Shown: positions 40,487-52,042 of the stretch, piece by piece | Numbering within the stretch: the first letter of the stretch is position 1 | How the letters are laid out: every line of letters starts with the position of its first letter | Notes under the pieces: model-generated | The model's input: only the letters and a program-made list of their open reading frames with translations | Told to the model about the DNA's origin: nothing | Databases searched by the model: none | Source: Cacajao melanocephalus | Lineage: Eukaryota > Chordata > Mammalia > Primates > Pitheciidae | Length of the DNA stretch: 64,000 nucleotides | Assembly (NCBI GenBank): GCA_963573385.1 | Contig: CAUYLG010044546.1 | Span: 62,001-126,000 of the forward strand | Direction: 5' to 3' | Translations under genes and position numbers: made by a program

Positions 40487-41639
40487 AAAATGTGGCTTAT
40501 ACCTCAAAGAAATATATGACCACATGAAAAGACCAAATCAATGTTTGATTGGTGTACCTGAAAGTGATGGGGAGAATAGAACCAAGTTGAAAAATACACT
40601 TCAGGGTATTATCTAGGAGAACTTCCCCAACATAGCAAGTCAGGCCAACATTCAAATTCAGGAAATACAGAGAATACCACAAAGATACTCCTTGAGAAGA
40701 GCAACCCAAAGATACATAATCGTCAGAATCACAAAGTCGAAATGAAAGAAAAACTATTAAGGGCAGCCAGAAAGAAAGGTTGGGTTACCCACAAAGGGAA
40801 GCCCATCAGACTAATAGTGGATCTCTCTGAATAAACCCTACAAACCAGAAGAGAGTGGGATCCAATATTCAACATTCTTAAAGTAAAGAATTTTCAAGCC
40901 AGAATTTCATATGCAGCCAAACTAAGCTTCATAAGTGAAGGAGAAATAAAAGCCATTACAGACAAGCAAATGCTGAGAAATTCTGTCACCACCAGGCCTG
41001 CCTTACAAGAGCTCCTGAAGGAAGCACTAAACATGGAAATAAAAAACTGGTACCAAAAACATACCAATTGTAAAGGCCATTGACACTAAAAAGAAACTGT
41101 ATCAACTAACAGGCAAAATAACCAGCTAGCATCATAAGGACAGGATCAAATTCACACATAACAATATTAACTTTAAAGGTAAATGGGCTAAATGTCCCAA
41201 TTAAAAGACACAGACTGGGAAATTGAATAAAGAGTCAAGACCCATCAGTGTGCTGTATTCAGGAGAGCCATCTCACATACAAAGACACACATAGGCTCAA
41301 AATAAAGGGATGAATAAAGATTTACAAAGCAAATGGAAAGCAAAAAAAAAAAGCAGGAGATGCAATCCTAGTCTCTGATAAGACAGATTTTAAACCAACA
41401 AAGGTCAAAGAGACAAAGAAGGGCATTACACAATGGTAAAGAGATCAATGTAACAAGAAGAGCGAACTACTATAAATATATATGCACCCAATACAGGAGC
41501 ACGCAGATTCATAAAACAAGTTCTTAGAGACCTACAAGGAGACTTAGACTCCCACACAACAATGGTGGGAGACTTTAACACCCCTCTGTCAACATTAGAC
41601 AGATCAATGAGACAGAAAATTAACAAGGATATTTAGGAC

Positions 41640-41888
41640 TTGAACTCAGCTCTGGACCAAGCAAACCTAATCAACATCTACAGAACTCTCCACCCTAAAT
41701 CAGCAGAATATACATTTTTCTCAGCCTCACATCACACTTATTCTAAAATTGACCACATAATTGGAAGTGAAACACTCCTCAGCAAATGCAAAAGAACAGA
41801 AATCATAACAAACAATCTCTCAGACCACAGTACATTCAAATTAGAATTCAGGATTAAGAAACTCACTCAAAACTGCACAACTACATAA
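41640..41888 (+). pseudogene. L1 ORF2 endonuclease C-terminal fragment
   Basis: This 82-codon open frame matches the endonuclease C-terminus of ORF2, with 'HHTYSKIDHIIGSETLLSK' and 'LSDHSTFKLEF', which contains the S-D-H motif. It lies in the sense left arm of the inverted L1 and is bounded by stops. Confidence 0.8.
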
Positions 41889-42840
41889 AAACCAAACAAC
41901 CTGCTCCTGAACGACTACTGGGTAAATAACGAAATTAAGGCAGAAATAAATAAGTTCTTTGAAACCAATGAGAACAAAGACACAATGTATGAGAATCCCT
42001 GGGACATAGCTTAAGGAGTATTTAGAAGAAAATTTATAGTACTAAATGCCGAAAGGAGAAAGTGGGAAAGATCTAAAATCAACACATAATATAACAATTA
42101 AAAAACCAGAGTTGCAAGAGTGAACAAATTCAAAAGCTAGCAGAAGACAAGAAATAACTAAAATCAGAGCAGAAGTGCAAGAGATAGAGACATGAAAAAC
42201 CCTTCAAAAATATCAATGAATCCAGGAGCTGGTTTTTTGAAAATATTAACAAAATAGATAGCCTGCTAGCCAGACTAATAAAGAAGATAAGAGACAAGAA
42301 TCAAACACAATTAAAAATAATGAAGGGGATATCACCACTGATCCCACAGAAATACAAACTATCATAAATAATACCATAAACACCTCTACACAAATAAACT
42401 AGAAAATCTAGGAGAAACTGATAAATTCCTGGACACATAAACCTGTCCAAGACTAAACCAGGAAGAAGTTGAATCCCTGAATAGACCAATAACAAGTTCT
42501 AAAATTGAGGCAGTAATTAATGGCCTACCAACCCAAAAAAGCCCAGGACCAGACAGATTCACAGCCAAATTCTACCAGAGGTACAAAGAAGAGCTGGTAC
42601 CGTTCCTTCTGTAACTATTACAAACAACACAAAAAGAGAGACTCCTCCTTAACTCATTTTATGAGGCCAGCATCATCCTGATACCAAAACCTTGCAGAGA
42701 CACAACACAAAAAGAAAATTTCAGGCTAATGTCCCTGATGAACATCAATGAGAAAATCCTCAATAAAATACTGGCAAACAGAATCCAGCAGCACATCAAA
42801 AAGCTTATCAACCACGATCAAGTCAGCTTCATCCCTGGGA

Positions 42841-42874
42841 TGCAAATCTTCAGTTTATGCAAATCTTCAGTTTA
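42841..42874. repeat. 17-base tandem duplication across the inversion junction
   Basis: 'tgcaaatcttcagttta' occurs at 42841-42857 and again at 42858-42874. The first bases belong to the sense L1 arm and the last bases to the antisense arm, so the duplicated unit contains the breakpoint itself. Confidence 0.9.
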
Positions 42875-42882
42875 ATTAGATT

Positions 42883-43167
42883 TCATTTGTTAAGTTTACC
42901 TTTTGTTGCTGTTGCTTTTGGTGTTTTAGTCACGAAGTCCTTGCTCATGTCTATGTCCTGAATGGTATTGCCTAGGTTTTCTTCTAGAGTTTTTATGGTG
43001 TTAGGTCTCATGTTTAAATCTTTAATCCAACTAGAGTTAATTTTTGTATAAGGTATAAGGAAGGGATCCAGTTTCAGCTTTCTACTTATGGCTAGCCAGT
43101 TTTCCAAATACAATTTATTTAATAGGGAATCCTTTCCTCGTTGCTTGTTTTTTGTCAGGTTTGTCAA
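42883..43167 (-). pseudogene. L1 ORF2 C-terminal fragment, inverted segment
   Basis: This 94-codon frame matches the ORF2 C-terminal third, with '[20 protein letters not shown]' and '[20 protein letters not shown]' as the recognisable part. It reads on the minus strand while the flanking L1 reads on the plus strand, which is direct evidence of the inversion. Confidence 0.85.
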
Positions 43168-43773
43168 ACATCAGCTGTAGTTGTGTGACGTTCTTTCTGA
43201 GGCCTCTTTTCTGTTCCATTGGTCTATATCTCTGTTTTGGTACCAGTACCATGCTATTTTGATTACAGTAGCCTTGTAATATAGTTTGAAATCAGGTAGC
43301 GCGATGCCTCCAGCTTTTCTTTTTTCTTTCTTTTTTTTTTTTTTTTGTGCTTATGATTATCTTGGCTATGCAGGTTCTTTTTGGTACCATATGAAGTTTA
43401 AGTTGTTGGGTTTTTTTTCCAATTCTATGGAGAAAATCATTGGTAGCTTAATGGGGATAGCACTGAATCTATAAATTACTTTGGGCAGTTTGGCCATTTT
43501 CATGATATTGATTCTTTCTAACCGTGAGCATGGAATGTTTTTCCATCTGTTTGTCTCCTCTCTTATTTCCTTGATCAGTGGTTTGTAGTAAACTTAAGAG
43601 CTTCTGCACAGCAAAAGAAACTATTCATAAAGTGAGTTGTCATCCAACAAAGTGGGAAAAATTTTGTGCAACCTACCTATCTGAGAAAAGGCTAATATCC
43701 AGAATCTACAGAGAACTTAAGCAAATTTACAAGAAAAACAACAAACAACCCCATTAAAAAGTGGGTAAAGGAT

Positions 43774-43983
43774 ATGAACAGACACTTTTTGAAAGAAGAC
43801 ATTTATGCAGCCAACAAACATATGAAAAAAAGCTCATCGTCATTAGTCATTAGAGAAATGCAAATCAAAACCACATTGAGATACTACCTCACAAGAGTTA
43901 GAATGGTGATCATCAAAAAATCAGGAGACAACAGACGCTGGAGAGGATGTAGAGAAATAGGAACACTTTTACACTTTTGGTAG
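43774..43983 (+). pseudogene. L1 ORF2 C-terminal fragment, sense arm
   Basis: This 69-codon frame continues ORF2 after the inverted piece, with 'MNRHFLKEDIYAANKHMKK' and '[16 protein letters not shown]' as the recognisable parts. It ends at a stop within the cysteine-bearing C-terminal region. Confidence 0.8.
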
Positions 43984-44611
43984 GAGCGTAAATTAATTCA
44001 ACCATTGTGGAAGACAGTGTGGTGATTCCTCAGGCATGTAGAACTAGAATTATCATTTGACCCAGCAATCCCATTACTGGGTATATACCCAAAGGATTAT
44101 AAATCATTCTATTATAAAGACACATGCATACAGATGTTTATTGAGACACTGTTCACAATAGCAAAGACTTGGAACCAACCCAGATACCCATCAATGATAG
44201 ACTAGATAAAGAAAATGTGGCACATATATACCATGGAATACTATGCAGCCATAAAAAAGCATGAGTTCCATGTCCTTTGCAGGGACCTGGATGAAACTGG
44301 AAACCGTCATTCTCAATAAACTGACACAAGAACAGAAAACCAAAAACTGCATGTTCTCACTCATAAGTGGGAGTTGAACAATAAGAAGACACGGACACAG
44401 GGAGGGGAACATCACATACCAGGGCCTGTCAGGGGTTGGGGGTTAGGGACAAAATAGCATTTGGATAAATACCTAATATAGATGATGGGTTGATGGGTGC
44501 AGCAAACCACCATGGAACGTGTATACCTATGTAACCAACCTGCACGTTCTGCACATGTATTCCAGAACTTAAAGTATAAAGAATAAAATAAAAAATAAAA
44601 TGTGGCTTATA

Positions 44612-45084
44612 TTCATTTAAAAACAAGGTTTCTAATTACTTATTTGAAAGTTCTATTAGAAAAGATTTCAAAATACCTTTCTCTCTTGAATGTTCTTTAT
44701 AGTTCCCAGTAGATGTTCCAAATAGTCATACAGTGAGAATATCTCTGCAAGAAGACTAACTTGCTCACCAAGAGACGCACAGACCTACTTAAAATTCAGG
44801 AATGCAGCATGATCCTGTGTCCACACTTCTTATTGTATTTTACCTTGTTGTCCTTTAGATATTTTCTTACTTTTTCCTGATTTATAATCAATTTTATTAG
44901 AAATATATTTGATGGATCTAGGCTTTATGATTTTATTAACTGAAGAGTTCAGATACACCAATAAGAAAAGATAATAAAATAAACAAATGAAAAGATAATT
45001 CACAAAAGAGGAATTACAACTGGTTGACAAAGGAAAAGGAATCAACAGTTTTAAGAAATATGAGACACTATTTTTTACTTAACA
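44612..45084. other. Non-repeat AT-rich sequence
   Basis: Nothing recognised. Confidence 0.45.
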
Positions 45085-45680
45085 CAGGAGAATATTTATT
45101 ATAACTAAATGACAATATTTATTACTGGGAAGAATTCATAGATGCTGTTATACTCAGATTTTGGTTTTGACAATAGCAATTAGAACAACTGTTTTATAAA
45201 CAACTTGGTACTCTGCATCAAAATTTGCAAAAAAATGTCATACTTTTGTCAGTGATTCATTCCACTTCTGGGACTCTGCCCTACAAATATGAGGTGGGTA
45301 ATACATTCAATGAGTATTTAAATTATATACTTTATTTATTTTAGTGAAAATGCTAAAAGTACCAGAATATCCAACAGTAAGGGAATGATAAGATAAATTA
45401 TAAAGCATCCACTGAAAGGAATAGTATGTAAAAGGTGTCAAAATGAATGTCAATGAAGACTATCAACTTGGGAAAACATTAACTTAAAATATATTTTAAG
45501 AACTCAATGTAACAGGTTTAGTGCCACCACATAATTATAGAAAAGGAAAATGTGCTTATAAAACAAAATTTTGAAACAAATAATAAAAAATGTTAACATA
45601 ATTTTGCGGATGATGCTTTTCTCTGTTTTTTCTCTATGTTCTAGTTTTCCTTATTTGTGCTTATTTGTAATAAAAAAATT
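45085..45680 (+). mobile_element. Very old L1 3' end (L1ME/HAL1-like)
   Basis: The order 'cattccacttctgggactct', 'ccaacagtaagggaatga', 'gataaattataaagcatcca' and the T-rich 3' end with 'ttgtgcttatttgtaat' fits old mammalian L1M or HAL1 3' ends. The subfamily cannot be decided by eye. Confidence 0.6.
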
Positions 45681-45689
45681 TTAAGTGTG

Positions 45690-45800
45690 TGAATACTTAC
45701 TATGCATTCACTATGTGTTGGGCACTATGCTGAGCCTTAGAAATGTAGAGGTAAGAAAGAGAGCCATGGTGGCTGCCCTCATAGAACACTAGATTAACAG
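45690..45800 (-). mobile_element. L2 3' end, antisense
   Basis: 'cattcactatgtgttgggca', 'ctatgctgagcc' and 'ctgccctcatagaacactag' follow the antisense L2 3' end. Confidence 0.65.
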
Positions 45801-45977
45801 GATTTAGATTCTTGGAATCAGCCTTGACTCATCTCTCTTCCATACTCAAATCTAATCTATTAGGAAATGCCATTGGCTTTACTTTCAAAATAATATCTAA
45901 AACCCAACCATTCTCTGCTATCTCCATGTAACATCCTGGTACAAATCACCATCATCTCCTGGTTACTAGAATAGCCT

Positions 45978-46760
45978 TGTGGTAGAATAATGCCTCCCCC
46001 CCACAAAAAAAAAAGAGGTCTGTGTCCTAATTCTCAGAACCTGTGACTATGTTACCTGATATGACTTTGCAGATGTGATTAAGTTAAAGACCTTAAGATG
46101 GGGGAGATTCTCTGTGAGGATTATCTGAGTGGAGATTTATGTTGGCTCATGGCTCTTCAGGCTGAATGAAAAGCATGCATGGCGCGTCAGCATTAGCTTC
46201 TCATGAGGGCCTCAGGCTGCTTCCACTCATGGCAGAAGATAAATGGGGAAGATGCATGTCACATGACAAGATCAGGAGCAAGGTGGGGTAGGGCGAATGC
46301 CACACTCTCTTAAACAGTCAGTTCTTCCATGAACTATCAGAGCAAGAACTCATTCATGACCATGGAGATGGCACCAAGTCATTCATAAGGGATCCACCCC
46401 CATGACTCAAACACCTCTCACTAGGCCCGCCTCCAACACTGAAGGTCACATTTTAACATGAGATTCGGAGAGGTCATACATCCAAACTGTATCAGAAGCA
46501 GAAGTTGGAGTGATACAATTTCTGTAATTGAACCACTAGCCAAGGAATGCAGAAAGCCTCCAGGAGGAGCTATAAAACACAGGGGAATGGATTCTCCCCA
46601 GAGCCTCTAGAATGAATGCATCCCTGTCAGCTTCTTGATTCCAGCCCAGTGAGAACCATTTCAGACTGCTGACATCTAGAACTATGAAGTCATAAACTTG
46701 TGTTGTTTGAAGCCACTATGTTTGTGGTCATTTGTTATAACAGCCATAGGAAACTAATCC
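45978..46760 (+). mobile_element. MLT1-type MaLR LTR, sense, with an MST LTR inside it
   Basis: The left half reads 'gtggtagaataatgcctccc' to 'attatctgagtgg', and the right half 'agcagaagttggagtgatac' to 'ggaaactaatcc'. 'tagcc' flanks it at 45972-45976 and 46761-46765 as the 5-base target duplication. The nested antisense LTR occupies 46131-46494. Confidence 0.9.
46131..46494 (-). mobile_element. MST-type MaLR LTR, antisense, truncated
   Basis: The antisense order runs from 'tttatgttggctcatggctc' to 'ccaaactgtatca'. About 60 bases at its left end are missing, together with some MLT1 sequence, so a deletion took the junction and no target duplication remains. Confidence 0.82.
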
Positions 46761-47290
46761 TAGCCCCTACTTGATTTCCTTGCTCTAATCTATTCTTCTC
46801 TATAATCTGTTCTCAATCTAACAGCCAGAATGACCCTGGTAAAACCTAAGACATATCATTCTACTGTTTCTGTTTCACTCAGAAGAAAAACAGAAGTCCT
46901 TACAACCACCTGTGAGGTCCCACATAACTGATCTCCTTTTCTCTTTGACTTCATTCCTTAAAATTCTCACCTAGTCCATACCAGTTATCCTGGCTTCCAT
47001 GATGCTTCTCAAGATTACCAGGGATGCTCCTGCCATAGGACCTTTGCACAGGTAACTTCTTCCGCCTAGAATATCTTATCCCAGACATATGACTTTGTCC
47101 TGTCTTCTTCAGGCCTTTGTTCAAATGTTATCCACCAATAAAACTACCTCAGCTACCATCTTAGTAATGCAATCTGAACCACCTACCTTCCTCAAGCACT
47201 CTACCCTTGCTTTCTTTTTCTATTTTTTTACAGCATCTTCTATTTGATTTACTTATTTACTTGCTGTTTATTTGCTATGAACTTTCCTCC

Positions 47291-47364
47291 TACACACACA
47301 CACACACACACATGCATGCACACACACACATATGCGCATACACACACACACACACACACACACA
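47291..47364. repeat. CA microsatellite, interrupted
   Basis: A (CA)n tract is broken by 'tgcatg' and 'tatgcgcata'. It lies inside an L2 relic. Confidence 0.95.
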
Positions 47365-47475
47365 GAGGAATATAATCTCCACAAGCACAGGGATTTGCTG
47401 TCTCATTTACTGATATATTCCAAATGCCTAGAATAGTACCCAGCATATGATAGGTGCTTAGTTAATATTTTCTTA

Positions 47476-47984
47476 AAAAATCAATAAATTATTTAAAAAT
47501 TAATTCTTTTGATACATATTCAGTTTTCTCAAACGGAAATTTTAAAGCACTTTTATTAAATAAAGAACTTATTCAAATCATTAAGAAAAACACTATGTCC
47601 AGAATAGGAAAATGGTAAGTTTATAATTTACAAAATAAAATACATAACTAACCAGAAAACATTTGGACAATAATTCAGACTGCTAAAAGATCAGCAAGCA
47701 CTGTTTTTGCTTATTTATGTCCATATACAATAAAAAGTTACTAAAGACAGTTTATAGTCTATGAAAATTTCAAGTTTCTGACAAATTATTCAGGTTTTAT
47801 ATGGAAATACTGAGGCTTGGTTTGTGCTCCATAGAGCCTTTTTGCATAAGCTTTTGTCTGGTCAGTTATTGTATTGTTCTTTAGTTTTTCTCTTCAGGTT
47901 TTGTGGCTTTTGGTAAGGTTTCCAGCTCCTTCTTTGGTAGACTGGGATGGGCTTCTCCTCCCAGACTTTTGCTATCCTTTTTCT
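47476..47984. other. Non-repeat AT-rich sequence
   Basis: Nothing recognised. Confidence 0.5.
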
Positions 47985-48595
47985 GGTGGGGGGTGGGAAT
48001 GGAGTCTCGCTCTGTCACCCAGGCTGGAATGCAGTGGCATACCCACTTCACTGCACCTCTGTCTCCTGGGTTCAAGTGATTCTCTTGCCACAGCCTCCTG
48101 AGTAGCTGAGACTACAGGCATGCGCCACCACACCCGGTCAATTTTTATTTTTTTATTTAGGAGTTTTTATTTATTTGAGACAGAGTTTTGCTCTTGTCAT
48201 CCAGGCTGGAGTGCAATGGCATGATCTCGGCTCACTCAACCTCCACTTCCCGGGTTCAAGCAATTCTCCTGCCTCAGCCTCCCAGGTAGCTGGGATTACA
48301 GGCACCTGCTACTAGGCTTGGCTAATTTTTTGTATTTTTAGTACAGACGGGGTTTCAACATGTTGGTCAGGCTGGTCTTGAACTCCTGACCTCGTGATCC
48401 ACCCGCCTCAGCCTCCCAAAGTGCTGGGATTACAGGCATGAGCCACCACTCCTGGCCTTAATTTTTATATTTTTAGTACAGACAGGTTTTTACCATGTTG
48501 TTAAGGCTGGTCTCAAACTCCTGGCCTCAAATGATTTGCCTGCCTTAGCCCCACAAAGTGCTGGGATTAAAGGCGTGAGCCATCATGCCCAGCCT
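47985..48595 (-). mobile_element. Older antisense Alu split by a younger Alu
   Basis: The older Alu has its right part at 47985-48160 and its left part at 48458-48595. Together they rebuild one antisense Alu. The break is in the A-rich centre, at 'aatttttat...ttttag'. The tail of the older copy is reduced to 'ttctggtggggggtggg'. Confidence 0.9.
48161..48457 (-). mobile_element. Younger antisense Alu inside the older Alu
   Basis: A nearly complete antisense Alu from 'gagtttttatttatttgaga' to 'gagccaccactcctggcc'. The T/A-rich target 'aatttttat..ttttag' is seen on both sides (about 48140-48160 and 48460-48475). It is less diverged than its host and looks like AluS. Confidence 0.92.
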
Positions 48596-49241
48596 CTGTC
48601 CTCTTTCAGATTGATTTGTGAACCCATTCTAGCAGCCAAACATTCACATGCTGCCTCTGGAAAAGTGTTAAGTTTGCTTTTCTCTTAGCTTTATTTTTCA
48701 TTTCATCTTGTTCCTTTTCATCTCTTAAGTGTCATCAGTACCATTGGAAGGATAATGAAGACCATATAACTTAACATTATCAAAAGCTGCTTGAATCCCA
48801 TGCACTGCAGTGAGCTCTCCAGAGCTTATGACAGGTCCCCAGGCAGGTGCCTGAGCTATCACTCCACACATGATTTAGTAATAAGCTTGATGACAGGGGA
48901 AAGAATTGCTCCTTTCCATGTCAGATGATAAAAAAGAATGAGCCCTTGGGCATGCAAGGATATATTTCAATCATCTGATTAGAATGCTGATGTTTCCATT
49001 TTTTCAATTCTGACCACTTTCCTTGTAAGTCCAATCACAACAAAGGCTGCTTAGTTCAGAGAAACAAATAAACCTGGACATTTAGCCTCTCTACTCTAGT
49101 GTCAAATAATCTAGACTGTTGACTATATCCATCCATTCGCACGGTAAAACCAAAACCATCACAACCCCCCTTTTGGGGACAAGGAGGAGAATGTCTGATA
49201 GTTTATTCAACAAACCTTTAATTGAATTCAATTAAGAACCC
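48596..49241. other. Non-repeat sequence
   Basis: Nothing recognised. Confidence 0.5.
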
Positions 49242-49642
49242 TGTATTAGGCCATTCTTGCATTTCTATAAAGAAATACCTGAGACTGGGTAATTTATTTT
49301 TAAAAAGAGGTTTAATTGGCTCACGGTTCTGCAGGCTGTATAGGAAACATGTAATCCGTCTCTGGGAAGCCTCAGAGAGCTTTTACTCATGGCAGAAGGC
49401 AAAGTGGGAGCAGGCACTTCACATGGTAAAAGAGCAAGAAAGAGAGGAGAGCAAGAAAGGAGAAGGTGCCACCGATGTTTAAATGACCAGAACTTGCAAT
49501 AATTCACTATCACGAAGACAGCACCAAGCCATGAGGGATCCACCTCCATGATATAAACACCTCCCACCAGGCCCCACCTCCAGCATAGGAAGTCACAATT
49601 CAGTATCGGATTTGGGTGGGGACAAATACCCAACTTATATCA
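49242..49642 (-). mobile_element. Solo MST-type MaLR LTR, antisense
   Basis: The antisense order is 'tgtattaggccattcttgca', 'gagactgggtaatttatttt', 'ggctcacggttctgcagg', 'accaggccccacctccag' and 'caacttatatca'. No clear target duplication is seen. Confidence 0.88.
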
Positions 49643-50774
49643 CGCTCCAAACATGGTGATGAAAAGAAACATAAGAAGCAATCTCAACCCTGATTTCTAC
49701 TCTTAGAGTCTAGTAGATGAGACCAAGTAGCTACCAGGCAACCAGATAAAAAGGAACAGCAATAAAGATCAGCATTAAAAAGAGAATGAGAGAATTTATG
49801 TAACCTGGAAGTCACGGAGGAGAAAGTAAAAACAATCCAAATGGTAGGGTAGGGCAAGGGGACAAGACAAAGGAAATAGAAATTGAATACTTCAAGACAA
49901 ATCAAACTTGGCAATGGGCTGAGAAGGAAAAGGAGATGAAAACAGGGAGAAATATAAGGGACCTAAGAATAAGCCGAGAGTGGGAGAAAATGTGGAACCA
50001 GTCAGAGCCATGGAACCATAGTTCGGTATGGCTAGAGTAGAGGGCAAAGGAAAGATGTGGAAGGAGATGGGTTGGACACATAAGCAGACACCACATTATG
50101 GAGGTATATATGCCATGCTAAATATATGGTTTTTTTTTTAATCTAGAAGGTACTTTTTCTTTAATGTTTCTATATAACTGAATTTTCCCTCTTGTTTATA
50201 TCATATTAGACACATGGAGGTTGATGTAATGTTCAGTCGAGAGAGTTTATGTCTGAGCATAATTTACAAATGTCCTTTCTAACCTTGAGATATTTATTCA
50301 ATTTTTCCAATCATTCTTCATAAATAGTTGCTTTGCTAATACATATTTGCTAATTATAGTAGTTGCAGATAAATAATGCTTTGACTTGATGATGTGCACG
50401 TGTTCAAATATTCTACATACTCTTTTGCATTCCTTAGGTCAATAGTTGCTTTATTATTTCTCACCATTTAGATTTATAGACTATAGTTTTCTTCTTGAGG
50501 ACAGATTTTAAAATGAGTTTAGCCTAACAAAGTATTTTAATCGACATTAAATTTTATGTTCTACTCCATTTATTAGCAGATATTTTTTAGTGAGGGTTTT
50601 CTTCTCCTCTGGCTAAAATGTATTTGTGTAAGGGAGAGGAGAGGTTTCCAATTATTTATCTTTTTATTATTGCTTTATATTTTTGCCTAGGATTCACTCA
50701 TCCAATTTCTTTATTGACCATTTAATCTGCTATAACAATACACTGAGCTAGGGTTAGCCCTTTTGACTCCAATT
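49643..50774. other. Non-repeat sequence
   Basis: A purine-rich run at 49780-50080 gives small minus-strand frames that lack domains. Nothing else is recognised. Confidence 0.45.
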
Positions 50775-50890
50775 TTCTCTATTGGAATGACTACCTATTT
50801 GACCCTGAGCAATTTACCTAAAACGAGAGAGTTAGAATGGATTATCTCCAAATGCCCTTCCAGCATCCAGAGATTTAATTCTCGTGACTA
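50775..50890 (+). mobile_element. MIR
   Basis: 'ttgaccctgagcaatttacc', 'gagagttagaatggattat' and 'ccttccagcatccagaga' follow the 3' half of MIRb. Confidence 0.6.
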
Positions 50891-50939
50891 AGCATTAATG
50901 TATATAATGGATCTCATTACAATTCCTTCCTTCGCTTAT

Positions 50940-51112
50940 CTCATCTATACATTTCTTGAATTATAAAGCTGTATACTTCAGTTGTTTGCACTCTTTGTCT
51001 ACAGAGTGGGGTGCTTGGGGGTCAGGACTGTGTCATCTATTTCCTTAGGTTCCCATCAGAAACACCACTGAAGGTATTTGGCTTGTAGAAGGTACTCAGT
51101 GAAACTTTGTCA
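50940..51112 (+). mobile_element. L2 3' end, sense
   Basis: 'gggggtcaggactgtgtcat', 'gtatttggcttgtagaagg' and 'tactcagtgaaactttg' fit the sense 3' end of L2. Confidence 0.6.
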
Positions 51113-51683
51113 TGACAAACGCACATTAGGGGTTATTGTCTGTGCTGTTGTGTTTCTTGTTGAGTGCTTCAGACGCTACATATATTATCTTTATTTCAAA
51201 GGAAACAGTCTTGTTTCTGTTTTATTATAAAACCTATCACAGAATGTTCTGTTTCCAAGTCACAGAAGCTGATGGCTCTATATCAGCAGCTTCCAAATAT
51301 CTAGAAAAGGTTGACTCACACTGACCCCAGGATTCAATTTGCTTGGCCTACTACTATGACCCAAATGGTGTGGCCGTTGTTAATGAAACCTGTGGTGCTG
51401 TTGAGCCAGCCCACACGCAGGTGCAAAGCAAAACATACCTTACATCTCTCATAACAACATTTGAGGGTTTAGATGATTTCCTCATTAGATTGTCTTCATT
51501 GTTGCCTTCTTCAATCTGTTTCCCTCTTATGCTGGCCTGCTAAATTTAATCTTATTCAGGAACCACTGAGGCACAGCTTTCTTGCTGTTACGTAGGATAG
51601 TTTTACTATTATGTCATCAAACAAACTTTCTTGTCTTTATTCCAAAATGTGCTCTCTAATTTCTCATTATTAAACTCCCCACC
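51113..51683. other. Non-repeat sequence
   Basis: Two 62- to 66-codon frames (51136-51324 and 51343-51543) have no recognised domain. I see no exon signals strong enough to call. Confidence 0.4.
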
Positions 51684-52042
51684 TTAGTCTGCCTGTGTTG
51701 CTATAACAGAATACCCGAGACTGAATAATTTATAAAAGACAGAAATTTATTTTCTCACAGTTCTGGAAGCTGGGAAATCTAAGATCAAGGTGTCAGCTGG
51801 TTTTGTGGTCTGGTGATTGCTGCCTCCTTCAGGAAAGAGGACTGCTGTGTCTTCGTGTGGCAAAAGGTGGAAGGGTAAGCAAGTCAAATACTGCATGAAG
51901 CCTTGTTTATAAGAGCGTTAATTTCATTCATGAGGGAGGATCCTCATGAATCCTCCCTCATGAGGGCCTAAAGGTCCCTCTTCTTAATACTATCACATTA
52001 GCAACATCTGAATGTTAGAGGGCATATAATCAAACCATAGCA
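51684..52042 (-). repeat. Left LTR of the MaLR provirus (3' LTR)
   Basis: This 359-base LTR pairs with the one at 53755-54117. It differs by a palindromic expansion around 51929-51962. By orientation it is the 3' LTR. Confidence 0.85.

Larger units (their letters stand above)
40502..44596 (+). mobile_element. 5'-truncated L1 (L1PA type) with an internal inversion
   Basis: The element starts inside ORF1 and is sense to about 42847. It is antisense from about 42849 to 43589, and sense again to the 3' tail at 44596. The target duplication 'aaaatgtggcttata' is perfect (40487-40501 and 44597-44611). It is preceded by 'tttt', so the empty site was TTTT/AAAA, the L1 endonuclease preference. The inverted piece covers ORF2 just upstream of the point where sense sequence resumes. 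About 450 bases including the catalytic reverse-transcriptase core appear lost at the left breakpoint. The gene frames are broken. Confidence 0.93.
45805..47475 (+). mobile_element. L2 3' region, sense, interrupted by a nested MLT1 LTR
   Basis: Left part 45805-45977 and right part 46761-47475 read as one sense L2: 'caaatcaccatcatctcctg' before the break, then 'aacagccagaatgaccctgg', 'ggacctttgcacaggtaac', 'ttcaaatgttatccacc', and the 3' end 'tacccagcatatgataggtg'. A CA tract lies inside at 47291-47364. The intervening block is an MLT1 LTR. Confidence 0.85.

Noticed and set aside
47291..47364. CA tract considered as a CRISPR-like or spaced array
   Set aside because: It is a plain dinucleotide microsatellite with two interruptions.
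49265..49633. 122-codon minus-strand frame
   Set aside because: It lies entirely in an MST LTR read in its sense direction. LTR frames of this kind are chance.
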